The notes: generated by a model not told the origin, from the sequence alone. Positions 36,578 through 45,984 are shown, numbered from the stretch's first letter. The stretch is 64,000 nt of DNA from Sphingobium sp. CR2-8 (GCF_035818615.1 NZ_JAYKZY010000002.1:126501-190500); one strand, 5' to 3'. Translations and numbers: made by a program.

Positions 36578-37494
36578 GCGAATGGCTGGACTGGCTGCGC
36601 GCAACCGTCGGCAAAAAATCGGGCGCGCTGGTCAGCATCGTGGCGAGCGAAGGCTCCGCGCCGCGCGGGGCGGGGACGCGGATGCTCGTCACGGACGACG
36701 CGCTCTATGGCACGATCGGCGGCGGCCAGCTCGAATATCGCGCGGTCGAGCAGGCGCGTGCCATCTTGGCCCACCCGCCGGGGCATTGGCGGGTGCAGGA
36801 TTATCCGCTGGGGCCGCTGCTGGGCCAATGCTGCGGCGGGCGCGTGCGGCTGCTTATCGAACATCTCGATCCTGCAACCATGGACTGGCTGGCCGATGCC
36901 GCAGACGAACGCATCCTGGTCTCGACGTTCATGCCCGACAGGGTGGAACGCTATGTCAACGATCATGCCCTGCCATCCAGCCTGTCGGCACGCGGCGACC
37001 GCCCCCGCGCAGGCGACAGCCTGGCGGAGATTATCGGCCAGCATTGTCGGCCGGTCTATCTGTTCGGCGCTGGCCATGTGGGACAGGCGATCGCCCGCCA
37101 CGCCGTCAATCTGCCACTTCGCCTCTCCTGGTTCGATACCCGTCCGGTGTTCGAAACGATCGAAGGAGTCGCCGTGGTGCCCGAATTGGCGATCGAACAC
37201 TGTGTTGCGGATGCGCCGGAAGACGCCGCCATCCTTATCCTGACCCACGACCATGGACTGGACTATCGCCTGACCCTTGCTGCTCTCGTCCGCTCGCCTT
37301 GCGCCTTTATCGGCCTTATCGGCTCCGCGACCAAGGGTGCCCGTTTCCATGCGCGGCTGGCGAAAGACGGTGTCGACGCGCAGACGCGCGGCCGTCTGAC
37401 ATCGCCGATCGGCGTACCAGGCGTCATGGGCAAGGAGCCTGATGTCATCGCCATCGCCGTTCTGGCCCAACTGCTCCAATTGAGGGCGTCATGA
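36574..37494 (+). CDS. xdhC: XdhC, molybdenum cofactor insertion chaperone
   Basis: 306 residues. The N-terminal XdhC/CoxI domain has SEGSAPRGAGTRMLV and GQCCGGRVRL; the C-terminal Rossmann domain has LFGAGHVGQAIARHA and FIGLIGSATKG. XdhC binds and sulfurates the molybdenum cofactor and delivers it to XdhB. It overlaps xdhB and the guanine deaminase gene by 4 nt each. Confidence 0.95.
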   Translation: MSEWLDWLRATVGKKSGALVSIVASEGSAPRGAGTRMLVTDDALYGTIGGGQLEYRAVEQARAILAHPPGHWRVQDYPLGPLLGQCCGGRVRLLIEHLDPATMDWLADAADERILVSTFMPDRVERYVNDHALPSSLSARGDRPRAGDSLAEIIGQHCRPVYLFGAGHVGQAIARHAVNLPLRLSWFDTRPVFETIEGVAVVPELAIEHCVADAPEDAAILILTHDHGLDYRLTLAALVRSPCAFIGLIGSATKGARFHARLAKDGVDAQTRGRLTSPIGVPGVMGKEPDVIAIAVLAQLLQLRAS

Positions 37495-38801
37495 CGGCGG
37501 AAGCTAGGACTCTGCGGGGCTTTCGCGGCGAACTCCTGTCGGTATCGCGCGACCCGCGACTGCATCCCGACGCGGTTCGCCACGAACCGGACGGCTTGCT
37601 GGTGGTGGAGGATGGCATCGTCATCGCGCGGGGCGATCATGCGCAACTGGCTCCCCGCTATCCGGGGCTGGGGATCCACCCGTTGCCCGGCCTCATCGTC
37701 CCAGGCTTCATTGACGCCCATGTCCATTATGCGCAGATGGATCATATCGCCTCGCACGGCGCACAATTGCTCGACTGGCTCGATCGCCATATTTTCCCGG
37801 CCGAAAAGGCCTTTGCCGACCGCGCCCATGCGGATCGCACCGCGACGCTTTTCCTGGACGAGTTGCTGCGCAACGGTACGACCAGCGCACTGGTCTTTCC
37901 CACCGTCCATGCCCTTTCGGTCGATGCCCTTTTCGACGCGGCGCTGGACCGGAACATGCGCATAGTGTCGGGCAAGATCCTGATGGACCTGGGACCCGAT
38001 GGGCTGGCCGATACGGTCGATAGCGGCCGGGACGACAGCGACGCGCTGATCCGGCGGTGGCGCGGGCGCGGACGCCTTGGTTATGCGATCACGCCACGCT
38101 TCGCCCTGACCTCCTCGGACGCGCAATTGCAGGTGGCGGGCGCCCTGCTGGCCGACCATCCCGACACGCTGTTGCACACCCATCTGGCCGAAAATGTCGA
38201 CGAATGCGCTGCGGTGGCCGATCGCTTTGCGACGGCGCAGGATTATCTGGACGTCTATGACGGCTTCGGTCTGGTCGGCGACCGATCGGTCTTCGCCCAT
38301 GGCGTCCATCTGTCCGACCGCGCCTGCACCCGCCTGGCGCACAGCGGCGCGGGGATCGCCGTCTGCCCCAGTTCCAACCTGTTCCTGGGGTCGGGCTTCT
38401 TCGACTTCGGGCAGGCGGACGCCCATGGCGTGCGCGTGGGTCTTGGCACCGACATTGGCGCCGGCACCTCCTTCTCGCTGCTTCATACCGCCGGTTTGGC
38501 CTATCAGGCTGCGCTATCGCGCCATTATCCGCTCGATCCCTTCCGCGCGCTCTATCTGGCGACGGCGGGCAGCGCCGCTCTGCTGCGGATCGACGATCGG
38601 GTCGGCGGCCTGGAGCCGGGGCAGGAGGCTGACTTCGTCGTGCTGGATGGCAACGCCACGCCATTGCTGGCGCGCCGCACGGCAAAAGCCACGCTTGCAG
38701 AACGCCTGTTCGCGCTGCAAATCCTGGGCGACGACCGCGTCGTCGCCCGGACTTATATCATGGGCCAATGTGCCTGGGACCGAAGAGGCATATTATCATG
38801 A
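37491..38801 (+). CDS. guaD: Guanine deaminase
   Basis: 436 residues of the amidohydrolase superfamily. PGLIVPGFIDAHVHYAQ provides the HxH zinc ligands and the guanine-deaminase pattern; HTHLAENVDE, FAHGVHL and VGLGTDIGAGTSFSLL supply the other ligands and substrate contacts. It converts guanine to xanthine and ammonia in the cytoplasm, feeding XdhAB. Operon overlaps of 4 nt on both sides. Confidence 0.94.
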   Translation: MTAEARTLRGFRGELLSVSRDPRLHPDAVRHEPDGLLVVEDGIVIARGDHAQLAPRYPGLGIHPLPGLIVPGFIDAHVHYAQMDHIASHGAQLLDWLDRHIFPAEKAFADRAHADRTATLFLDELLRNGTTSALVFPTVHALSVDALFDAALDRNMRIVSGKILMDLGPDGLADTVDSGRDDSDALIRRWRGRGRLGYAITPRFALTSSDAQLQVAGALLADHPDTLLHTHLAENVDECAAVADRFATAQDYLDVYDGFGLVGDRSVFAHGVHLSDRACTRLAHSGAGIAVCPSSNLFLGSGFFDFGQADAHGVRVGLGTDIGAGTSFSLLHTAGLAYQAALSRHYPLDPFRALYLATAGSAALLRIDDRVGGLEPGQEADFVVLDGNATPLLARRTAKATLAERLFALQILGDDRVVARTYIMGQCAWDRRGILS

Positions 38802-39802
38802 CCGATCTCGACAGTTTCATCATCGGGCTGCCCAAGGCCGAACTCCATCTCCATATCGAGGGCAGTCTGGAGCCGGAACTCATGTTCGCTCTCGCCCGGC
38901 GTAACGGTGTCGCCATTCCCTATGCCAGTGTGGAGGACGTCCGTGCCGCCTATGCCTTCGGCAATCTTCAGGACTTTCTCGACATCTATTATGCCGGAGC
39001 GGACGTGCTGCGGACACGGCAGGACTTCCACGATCTCGCCGCCGCCTATTTTGAACGCGCCGCGGCGGACGGCGTCGTCCATGCCGAACTCATGTTCGAC
39101 CCGCAGACGCATACCGATCGCGGCATCCCCTTCGGCACGGTCATTGAAGGGCTGCTGTCCGCCATGGATGATGCGCAAACCCGCCACGGCATCAGCAGCG
39201 TGCTCATATTGTCCTTCCTGCGCCATTTAAGCGAAGAGGCAGCGTTCGAGACGCTGGCCGCCGCGCAACCTTGGCTGGACCGTATCGCCGCCGTCGGTCT
39301 CGACTCTTCCGAAAACGGCCATCCACCGGAAAAATTCGCGCGTGTTTTCGCTGCCGCCGCCGCAAAGGGCCTGCGCCTGACCGCGCATGCCGGTGAAGAA
39401 GGCCCGCCCGCCTATGTCTATCAGGCGCTCGATCTGCTCCATGTCGACCGGATCGACCATGGCAACCGCGCGCTGGAAGATGATGCTCTGGTCGATCGGC
39501 TGGTGCGAGAGGAAATGACGCTTACCGTCTGCCCGCTCTCCAACCTCAAACTCTGCGTGGTCCATGATATGGCGGATCACCCGCTCGACCGGATGCTGGC
39601 ATTGGGCTTGCGCGCCACGATCAATTCGGACGATCCGGCCTATTTCGGCGGCTATATCGTCGACAATTATCGTGCGGCGGCAACAGCGCGCGGCCTCACC
39701 CGCGCGCAACTGGGCCAGCTTGCCCGCAACAGCATTGCAGGTGCGTTCCTCCCAGCCGACAGGATCGCCGCCCAACTTGAACGTCTGGATGCCTATCTAT
39801 GA
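38798..39802 (+). CDS. Adenine deaminase (adenosine-deaminase-like fold)
   Basis: 334 residues. KAELHLHIEGSLEPEL gives the HxH ligands, AHAGEEGPPAY the third zinc His and Glu, IDHGNRAL the catalytic His, and INSDDPAYFGGYI the Asp pair. The SDDPAYFGGY form is that of adenine deaminases rather than adenosine deaminases, so adenine to hypoxanthine is the probable reaction. This matches a cell that imports bases. It overlaps the previous and next genes by 4 nt. Confidence 0.88.
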   Translation: MTDLDSFIIGLPKAELHLHIEGSLEPELMFALARRNGVAIPYASVEDVRAAYAFGNLQDFLDIYYAGADVLRTRQDFHDLAAAYFERAAADGVVHAELMFDPQTHTDRGIPFGTVIEGLLSAMDDAQTRHGISSVLILSFLRHLSEEAAFETLAAAQPWLDRIAAVGLDSSENGHPPEKFARVFAAAAAKGLRLTAHAGEEGPPAYVYQALDLLHVDRIDHGNRALEDDALVDRLVREEMTLTVCPLSNLKLCVVHDMADHPLDRMLALGLRATINSDDPAYFGGYIVDNYRAAATARGLTRAQLGQLARNSIAGAFLPADRIAAQLERLDAYL

Positions 39803-40896
39803 GGCTGCTTGCTGCTCTGCTTGCGCTGCTCATGACCATCGGCGTCGCCCATGCCGATACGCCCCGGCGCAAGGTCATCATTGATGACGAGGGCTTTGCG
39901 CTGATGCACCTCATGCTGCTAGAGGCGCCCGACGTCGATGTGCTGGGCATCACCACGGTATCGGGCAACGTCTGGGCAAATCGTGCGACCGCCATGGCCC
40001 TGCGCGGGCTGGAAATCGCCCACCGCACCGACGTGCCGGTCGTCAAGGGCGCGACATATCCGCTGCTCAACACGGAAGTCATGACCGACCGCTGGGAAGC
40101 TCTCTATGGCAAGCTGACATGGAAAGGCGCCTGGATGAAGCAATGGGTCGAACCGACCCAGCAAACCACCCCGCCCTATTTTGGTCCCGATGATCCGGTG
40201 GACCTGCCTGAAGGTAATCCAACGACCAAAGCGCGCGACGAGATCGCCGCCAATTTTCTGATCCGCATGGTTCGCCAACATCCCGGCGAAGTGACGATCA
40301 TCGCCGCTGGACCGCTCACCAACCTCGCGCTTGCCCAGCGTCTCGACCCTGCCTTCGCCAGCCTGGCAAAGGCGCTTGTCTATATGGGTGGCTCTCTCAA
40401 TCCCCGGCAAAGGTTGGACAATCGCGCCGCCGCGGACTTTGCCCGCGAATTCGTCAACACGCCCCGCCGCGAATTCAACATCCGCTTCGACCCCGAAGCC
40501 GCCAGCATCGTTGCCCGCAGCCCGTGGAAAGCGATCACTGTCGTCCCCGTCGATCCTTCGACCGGCACGCAGCGCAGCCGCGCGCTGCTGGATCATATGG
40601 CAAAATCAGCCAGCCCCGACCTCGGCCGCTTCATCAGTGCTTTGGAACCCGGCTTCCCTCTTTGGGACGAGATCGCAGCGGGCGTCTGGCTCGATCCGAC
40701 GCTCGTGACCGATCAGCAAGCCCTCTATGTCGATTATAACAGCCAGTTCGGCCCGGGCTATGGCGACATGCTCTCTTGGTTTGCGCCTTATCGCCCCGGC
40801 CTTGGCGAGCAAGCTGCCACCGTCATCCGCACGATCGACGCTCCTCGACTGGAAGCGCTGATGGTTCGCCTGATGGCTAATAGTCGGCCAAAATGA
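39799..40896 (+). CDS. Exported nucleoside-hydrolase-family protein with altered metal motif
   Basis: 365 residues with a signal peptide ending GVAHA (residue 19). It has the inosine-uridine hydrolase fold: ITTVSGNVWANR, VVKGATYPLL, IIAAGPLTNLALA, and a C-terminal Asp in PLWDEIAAGVWLDP. The usual calcium motif DTDPGxDD is replaced by IDDEGFALMHL, so only part of the Asp cluster is kept; a distinct exported subgroup. It probably hydrolyses purine nucleosides in the periplasm, or binds them. It is the last gene of the 18-gene operon; its stop lies in a small hairpin (40883-40903). Confidence 0.85.
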   Translation: MRLLAALLALLMTIGVAHADTPRRKVIIDDEGFALMHLMLLEAPDVDVLGITTVSGNVWANRATAMALRGLEIAHRTDVPVVKGATYPLLNTEVMTDRWEALYGKLTWKGAWMKQWVEPTQQTTPPYFGPDDPVDLPEGNPTTKARDEIAANFLIRMVRQHPGEVTIIAAGPLTNLALAQRLDPAFASLAKALVYMGGSLNPRQRLDNRAAADFAREFVNTPRREFNIRFDPEAASIVARSPWKAITVVPVDPSTGTQRSRALLDHMAKSASPDLGRFISALEPGFPLWDEIAAGVWLDPTLVTDQQALYVDYNSQFGPGYGDMLSWFAPYRPGLGEQAATVIRTIDAPRLEALMVRLMANSRPK

Positions 40897-40903
40897 GGCC
40901 GAC
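40883..40903. terminator. Hairpin at the end of the purine operon
   Basis: GTCGGCC and GGCCGAC form a perfect 7-bp stem with a 7-nt loop that contains the TGA of the preceding gene. The T-tract is weak. It lies between convergent genes and is a possible bidirectional terminator. Confidence 0.4.
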
Positions 40904-41028
40904 TTCGACGTTAGGATAAGCGCCATAGGCGTTAGCCAAGGGCTACATGCACAACGGCATTCATCTCGTCAGCGCCGAAGGGTGGATGCCATTTCCGTTA
41001 GGATGTCCCGCCATGACGGCGCGATCAG

Positions 41029-41607
41029 TTAGACGTCCCCGTCGCCCAGCCAATGTTCGGTTTGCGGCGGAAGATATGCCGCCATGCGATCCAGCAATCT
41101 GTTCGGGTCATCATCGATCAGCAGCATCTCGCGGTGGCGCGGCTGGAGGAAACCCTCCGCCACCACCGAGTCGATGAAGGTCGACATCGGCGTGTAGAAA
41201 CCGTTGACGTTGAGCAGCCCACACGGCTTTTCATGATAGCCAAGCTGCGACCAGCACCAGGCTTCGAATATCTCCTCCAGCGTCCCGATGCCGCCGGGCA
41301 GGCACAGGAAGCCATCGGCGAACTTCGCCATCATCGCCTTGCGTTCATGCATGGTCTTGACGACATGAAGTTGCGTAATGCCCGGATGGTCATGTTCGCG
41401 CGCGCGCAGCGCTTCGGGGATCACGCCGATTACTTCACCACCCGCCGCGCAGACGGCATCGGCGATCACGCCCATCAGCCCGACAGTCCCGCCGCCATAG
41501 ACCAGGCCAATGCTCCTTTCCGCCAGGAGAGCGCCCACGCGCTCGGCAGACTGCCGATAGACAGGGGAGTTGCCGGGCGAGGAACCCAGATAGACGCACA
41601 CCCGCAT
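41029..41607 (-). CDS. LOG-family nucleoside-5'-monophosphate phosphoribohydrolase
   Basis: 192 residues. MRVCVYLGSSPGNSP, VYGGGTVGLMGVIADAV and PGGIGTLEEIFEAW (the PGGxGTxxE active-site motif) define the LOG / lysine-decarboxylase-like family. Members cleave AMP or modified AMP to base and ribose 5-phosphate. The ATG at 41607 is 1 nt after the upstream phosphoribosyltransferase stop, so the two are cotranscribed. It faces the purine operon, consistent with nucleotide-to-base recycling. Confidence 0.9.
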   Translation of the reverse strand: MRVCVYLGSSPGNSPVYRQSAERVGALLAERSIGLVYGGGTVGLMGVIADAVCAAGGEVIGVIPEALRAREHDHPGITQLHVVKTMHERKAMMAKFADGFLCLPGGIGTLEEIFEAWCWSQLGYHEKPCGLLNVNGFYTPMSTFIDSVVAEGFLQPRHREMLLIDDDPNRLLDRMAAYLPPQTEHWLGDGDV

Positions 41608-41608
41608 T

Positions 41609-42139
41609 TCAGGCCAGTCGCTCGGGCACGGACAGCGCCTCTTCAACGATCCTGTTCTTGGCCCCTACAGCTTCCCAAGGGAAAACGAACCAGCGCTTAT
41701 CCTCGTCCCGGTCGATCATCTCCGCCCAATAATCCACCATCACACGCGATCGGCTGTTGGTGATGATGACGGCAAACCGCAGATTGTCGCCATTGCAGCC
41801 ATTGTCCGCCAGCAACCGTCGCACATAGTCGATCGTGCCGCCGCTATCGTTGATGTCATCGATGAACAACAGGCGCTGACCCGCCGCGCTCTTGGCCGCG
41901 ACCTTGGCCAGCAATTCGTCGGCAAAGCCGGGCACCTTGGAACTATGGTCGATCGAGAGCATGGGCAATTCGGTCTGATGCGAGATATAGACCGCAGGGA
42001 CCAGCCCGCCGCGCCCGATGCCGATGATGAAATCGGGCTTCCACTGACCCTGCACGATCTGTCGCGCCAACATCTGGACGTCGGCGACGAAGGCATCGTT
42101 GGAGATATAATGCAACGCAGGCTCGGCAGTGTGGCTCAT
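41609..42139 (-). CDS. Purine phosphoribosyltransferase-like protein
   Basis: 176 residues of the type I PRTase fold. IIGIGRGGLVPAVYIS and the PRPP-binding motif LLFIDDINDSGGTIDYV are clear. Most similar in layout to xanthine/hypoxanthine (gpt-like) phosphoribosyltransferases. It should salvage a purine base to its nucleotide, balancing the degradation pathway beside it. Cotranscribed with the LOG gene; ribosome site weak. Confidence 0.85.
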   Translation of the reverse strand: MSHTAEPALHYISNDAFVADVQMLARQIVQGQWKPDFIIGIGRGGLVPAVYISHQTELPMLSIDHSSKVPGFADELLAKVAAKSAAGQRLLFIDDINDSGGTIDYVRRLLADNGCNGDNLRFAVIITNSRSRVMVDYWAEMIDRDEDKRWFVFPWEAVGAKNRIVEEALSVPERLA

Positions 42140-42217
42140 GGCAGAAGGTCCGTTGAAGGTCGGGGAAGACCGTTCGTTATCGGGTCTTCACCCATTGGGC
42201 AATCGGCTGCCGCGCAG

Positions 42218-43153
42218 TTATGCCACCGCCGGGCCGTCGATCGATATCGGATAGCTCAGCTGCGGAAAGCCGTTTTCGATTTCCTGCAATACGATCCCCG
42301 CGGCGTAGGATGGGGTGCGCGCAGATGCGGTGCAGAGCGCTAGCGTCATCGGCCGCAATATCGGGTCGGAAATCTTGGTGAAAGACAGGATACCGCGGCG
42401 TACCTCTGTAATGACGTCAAGCGAAGTCAGCACGCCGATGCCCACCCCCTGGGTGACGAGCGAGGTGATCATCTGGATGTTGTCGGACGATACGGCCCGG
42501 TCGATTACCACGCCTGTCGTCCCCTCCAGCACGGCGATCTGCTCATAGACCGCCAGCGGTTCGGCTGGCACGATCAGCCTGGACCCCACGCAGCTGGAAA
42601 AGCGTGCCTCCCTCTTGGCACCCAGAGGATGCCCGGTCGGCGTGACGAAACCCAGCACCACCTCCACAAAGGATCGAACCGCAAGGTCGCGGACCGTCTG
42701 CGGCTCGAAGAATATACCAAAATCCACCTCGCCGCGCACGGTCGCCAGCCGCGCGGCATCATTTTCCAGCACCCGCACCCCGATGGTGATGCCGGGATAT
42801 TTGCTCTGGAGCGCCTGGATCGCTGCCGGGACATAGCCTTTGGCCAGCGCGTCGATGACGGCAATATCGACATGGCCCCGCTTCAAGCCACGCAGGTCTT
42901 CTATTTGCGCGCGCACATCGGCCATGTTCTTCTGCCATTTGCTTCCGGCGGCCATCATGATTTCACCCGCCGCCGTCAGGCGAAGGCCGGTCGGCAACCG
43001 CTCGAATAGCGGCATCCCCAGATTGGCTTCGACGTTTAAAATCTGCCGATCGATCGCAGACGCCGACACGTTCAGTTCGTCGGCCGCGCGACGGATCGAT
43101 CCCAATCGACCTACTGCGATGAAATAGCGCAAGAAACGTGAAAGTGCCGGCAT
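42218..43153 (-). CDS. LysR-family regulator, probable regulator of purine catabolism
   Basis: 311 residues from the ATG at 43153 (a GTG at 43159 adds two). The N-terminal HTH is LGSIRRAADELNVSASAIDRQI; the substrate-binding domain follows from residue 95 (GHVDIAVIDALAKGYVP). It is divergent from the purine TBDR. The 43-bp element at 43161-43203 abuts its start, and its twin precedes the 18-gene operon, so it probably autoregulates and activates both purine operons. The inducer is unknown; a urate-pathway intermediate is plausible. Confidence 0.88.
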   Translation of the reverse strand: MPALSRFLRYFIAVGRLGSIRRAADELNVSASAIDRQILNVEANLGMPLFERLPTGLRLTAAGEIMMAAGSKWQKNMADVRAQIEDLRGLKRGHVDIAVIDALAKGYVPAAIQALQSKYPGITIGVRVLENDAARLATVRGEVDFGIFFEPQTVRDLAVRSFVEVVLGFVTPTGHPLGAKREARFSSCVGSRLIVPAEPLAVYEQIAVLEGTTGVVIDRAVSSDNIQMITSLVTQGVGIGVLTSLDVITEVRRGILSFTKISDPILRPMTLALCTASARTPSYAAGIVLQEIENGFPQLSYPISIDGPAVA

Positions 43154-43160
43154 ACCCACC

Positions 43161-43203
43161 CTATTTTTTGCAACGCTGCGTCGAATTCATTGCATTTGAT
43201 CGC
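43161..43203. promoter_or_regulatory. 43-bp purine-regulon promoter element, copy 2
   Basis: Matches 20533-20575 at 33 of 43 positions, with identical spacing of the blocks CTATTTTTTGCAACG, TCATT and ATCGC. It lies directly before the divergent lysR gene and upstream of the TBDR. A LysR autoregulatory/activation site is the likely role. Confidence 0.7.
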
Positions 43204-43469
43204 ACCACGTCAAGTCCCTAGTTGCAATGCATATAACACCGCCTGCCGGCGATTGGTGGGATCGGAACCGTGCGTGGTGCAGCGCACCCTTGCAAATTAT
43301 GCGGCGTCTGGGTCGCGTCTGGCTTTGACAAATCTGTCGTCAAGAATGGATGGCGCTGAAATTTCTCAATGAAATGCGGCCGCCGAACAAAAGAGGAGAG
43401 GAACAGGGGGCATTAACCAGCAGGGCGATGAACTCACGCCGCCCTGTTTCGATCGGGGGTATCTTATTC
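43204..43469. other. Leader region upstream of purine TBDR
   Basis: 266 bp between the LysR element and the chosen TBDR start. A purine-rich, ribosome-site-like stretch (AGGAGAGG) at about 43394-43401 has no start codon at proper distance, so the true TBDR start (ATG at 43350, 43428 or 43470) is uncertain. No other gene seen. Confidence 0.5.
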
Positions 43470-45938
43470 ATGGCGAACATTGACCGCTTGCATGGACTGC
43501 ACGACTTGGCGTCGCATCAGGCCCGCCGCACCCGACCTTTCAATATGATGGCAGCGGCACTGCTGGCGTGCACGGCTCTATCCACACCGGTCTGGGCGCA
43601 GGATGGCGCCCCTGTCGACGCGCCTGATCAAGGTGCCGAAATCGTCGTGACCGGTGCGCTCGAAGCGCTGCCGCTCAAGGATGTCGGCTCCATCTTCGGC
43701 TTCAACAAGACGCTGCTGGAAACCCCGCGCTCGGCCTCGACTATCAGTAGCGAGCAGATCGAACGCTTTGGCATCACCAATATCTACGATCTCGTCGCCC
43801 AGTCGCCCGGCACCTTCACCAACAGCTTCTTTGGCGTGGGCGGCGCGCTCGACATTCGCGGCACGCCCGGCGAAGTCTATTTCCGCGGCGTCCGCCGCCT
43901 CGACAATCCGGGCAACTATCCCACCCCCATCGGCGCGTCGGAACGGATCGATATCGTGCGCGGCCCCTCCTCGCCGATCTACGGCCCGTCCAAGACGGGC
44001 GGCTACATGAATTTCGTGCCCAAATCGGCCCGCGTCGCAGGCGGCGCTTTGATGAGCGGGCCTGAAGGCGAAATCAGCTACACCCGCGGCAGTTGGGACT
44101 ATAATGTCCTCAAGGCCCAGGTCCGCGGCCCGGGCAAGATCGGCACTGCGGAATTTGGCTACAGCCTCTATGCCGAAATAGAGGATTCGGGCAGCTATTA
44201 CGACAATATGTCGACCAAGCAGACGATCCTGCAAGCCGCGTTCGACAGCCAGATAACCGATACGCTGCGCATCGAATTCGGCGGCATGTACCATAATTTC
44301 AAGGGGCAGCAGAATGGCGGCTGGAACCGCCTCACCCAGGATCTGGTCGACGACAACACCTACATCACCGGCGCGGCCAAACCTCTCGACACCGATGGCG
44401 ATGGCCAGTTGTCGCAGGCAGAACTGACCGGCAGGGGCCTCAATCCGTTCGGCGGCTTCGCCTGCGGCGGCGGCGTATTTGCCGCATCCATCACCGACGC
44501 ATGTTATTCCAGCGCCGCGCCGCTGGCACTGGCCGATGTGGGCACGGCCAAGCTGAGCCGCAGGAAGGTGTTGACCGGCAAGAATGATCGTCTCGATAAC
44601 ATCGCCAAGACCGGCTATTTCGACATCATCTACAATGCCGAGAGTGGGCTGGAGATCAAGAACCAGTTCTTCTACGACGGCATCGACAATATCAACGAAA
44701 ATAGCTATGGCTTCTCGCAATTCCACAAGTCATGGGTGATCGAGGACAAGATCGTCCTGTCGAAGACCTTCGAGAATTCGGCAGGCAAATTCTCGGTGCA
44801 GGCATCGCCGTCGATCCGCTATACGAAGTTCGATCATGGTGACGATTTCAACTTCGAATATTTCCATCGCGTCGACCTGACCAAGGGCTATACGCCCCTG
44901 TCCGACCGCCTGCTTTCGACCGAATGCGACTGCCTCTACACCAACAATCTCAAGGGTCATTATACCGACTATGGCATGGCGGGCCTGGTCGACCTGGACT
45001 TCGACTTCGGCCTCGACCTCATCGGTGGCCTGCGCTACGACAAGATCGACGTTGAATCGACCAATCTGCTGACCAAACTGCAAACGACCGCAGGCGTGAC
45101 GCCGACCGGATCGGGGAGCAAGGGCGGCTGGTCGTGGAACGGCAGCGCGTCCTACAAGCTGCCCTTCGGCATCGTTCCCTATGTGACGGCCGCGCGCCAG
45201 ACGACGGTGATCGCGGGCCAGGGATCCGAAATCGACCCGGCCACCGCGATCGCGGGCACCTTCATCACCGCGTCGAAACTCTATGAGGCGGGCGTGAAGG
45301 GCAGCTTCCTCAACAACATGCTCTATACCGCCGTCTCGGTGTATAAGCAGGAACGGACCGACCACAATATCCAGTCTTCCACCGTCAACCAATCGGTCGA
45401 GACCAAAGGTGTGGAAGCGGAGTTCCGTTGGTCGGTGGACAAGCATTTCCTCGTCACCGGCGCTTATACCCGCACCGTCGTCACCAACCTGACCTTTCTG
45501 GATGCGGGCACGACCTTCAGCTTCTTCGGGATCGAGGATCTGATCAACGTCTCCAATCCGGGGCTGTATCTGGGCGGCCAGCAGGGCGGCCTGGTGCCGA
45601 TTCCCAACAAGGCGGCGGCGCGCCGTGCAGGCATTCCCAAGAATCTCTATTCGCTCACCGGCACCTATTCCTTCGACAGCGGCCTCGCCTTCTCCGCCAG
45701 CGTGGTCAAGGTGGACTCGGTCTATTCGGGCCAGTCGCGGGTCGTAAAACTGCCCGCCTACACGCTGGTCGATGTCGGGGTATCTTATGAGAAGGCTGAT
45801 TGGCTGTTCCGTCTGAACGTCAAGAACCTGACCAACGAAACCTACTATCGCGCCAACTTCACCGAATTGTTCGGCAGCACGATCGTCCTGCCCGAACGGC
45901 CGCGCAGTTATCAGGCAACGATCTCCTATAAATTCTGA
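43470..45938 (+). CDS. TonB-dependent receptor, probable purine/nucleoside receptor
   Basis: 822 residues from ATG 43470. The signal peptide ends at PVWAQ; an unusually long basic stretch (HLASHQARRTR-like) precedes its hydrophobic core. The plug has AEIVVTGALEALPLK, GALDIRGTPGEVYFRGVRR and ERIDIVRGPSSPIYG; the barrel ends SYQATISYKF. An EF-hand-type loop, DTDGDGQLSQAE, is at 44388-44423. It leads the operon with NUP, 8-oxoguanine deaminase and NCS2 permease and is divergent from the purine LysR gene, so nucleosides or bases are the likely ligands. Confidence 0.9.
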   Translation: MANIDRLHGLHDLASHQARRTRPFNMMAAALLACTALSTPVWAQDGAPVDAPDQGAEIVVTGALEALPLKDVGSIFGFNKTLLETPRSASTISSEQIERFGITNIYDLVAQSPGTFTNSFFGVGGALDIRGTPGEVYFRGVRRLDNPGNYPTPIGASERIDIVRGPSSPIYGPSKTGGYMNFVPKSARVAGGALMSGPEGEISYTRGSWDYNVLKAQVRGPGKIGTAEFGYSLYAEIEDSGSYYDNMSTKQTILQAAFDSQITDTLRIEFGGMYHNFKGQQNGGWNRLTQDLVDDNTYITGAAKPLDTDGDGQLSQAELTGRGLNPFGGFACGGGVFAASITDACYSSAAPLALADVGTAKLSRRKVLTGKNDRLDNIAKTGYFDIIYNAESGLEIKNQFFYDGIDNINENSYGFSQFHKSWVIEDKIVLSKTFENSAGKFSVQASPSIRYTKFDHGDDFNFEYFHRVDLTKGYTPLSDRLLSTECDCLYTNNLKGHYTDYGMAGLVDLDFDFGLDLIGGLRYDKIDVESTNLLTKLQTTAGVTPTGSGSKGGWSWNGSASYKLPFGIVPYVTAARQTTVIAGQGSEIDPATAIAGTFITASKLYEAGVKGSFLNNMLYTAVSVYKQERTDHNIQSSTVNQSVETKGVEAEFRWSVDKHFLVTGAYTRTVVTNLTFLDAGTTFSFFGIEDLINVSNPGLYLGGQQGGLVPIPNKAAARRAGIPKNLYSLTGTYSFDSGLAFSASVVKVDSVYSGQSRVVKLPAYTLVDVGVSYEKADWLFRLNVKNLTNETYYRANFTELFGSTIVLPERPRSYQATISYKF

Positions 45939-45951
45939 CGGGAAGGACAGG

Positions 45952-45984
45952 GGGGCGTCGACGCGTGTCGTCGCGTCCCCTTTT
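45952..45984 (+). terminator. Possible terminator/attenuator after the TBDR
   Basis: GACGCG (45960-45965) pairs with CGCGTC (45972-45977), extended by G/C runs on both sides and followed by TTTT at 45981-45984. It lies between the receptor and downstream enzyme genes and could reduce read-through, giving more receptor than enzyme. Confidence 0.4.
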
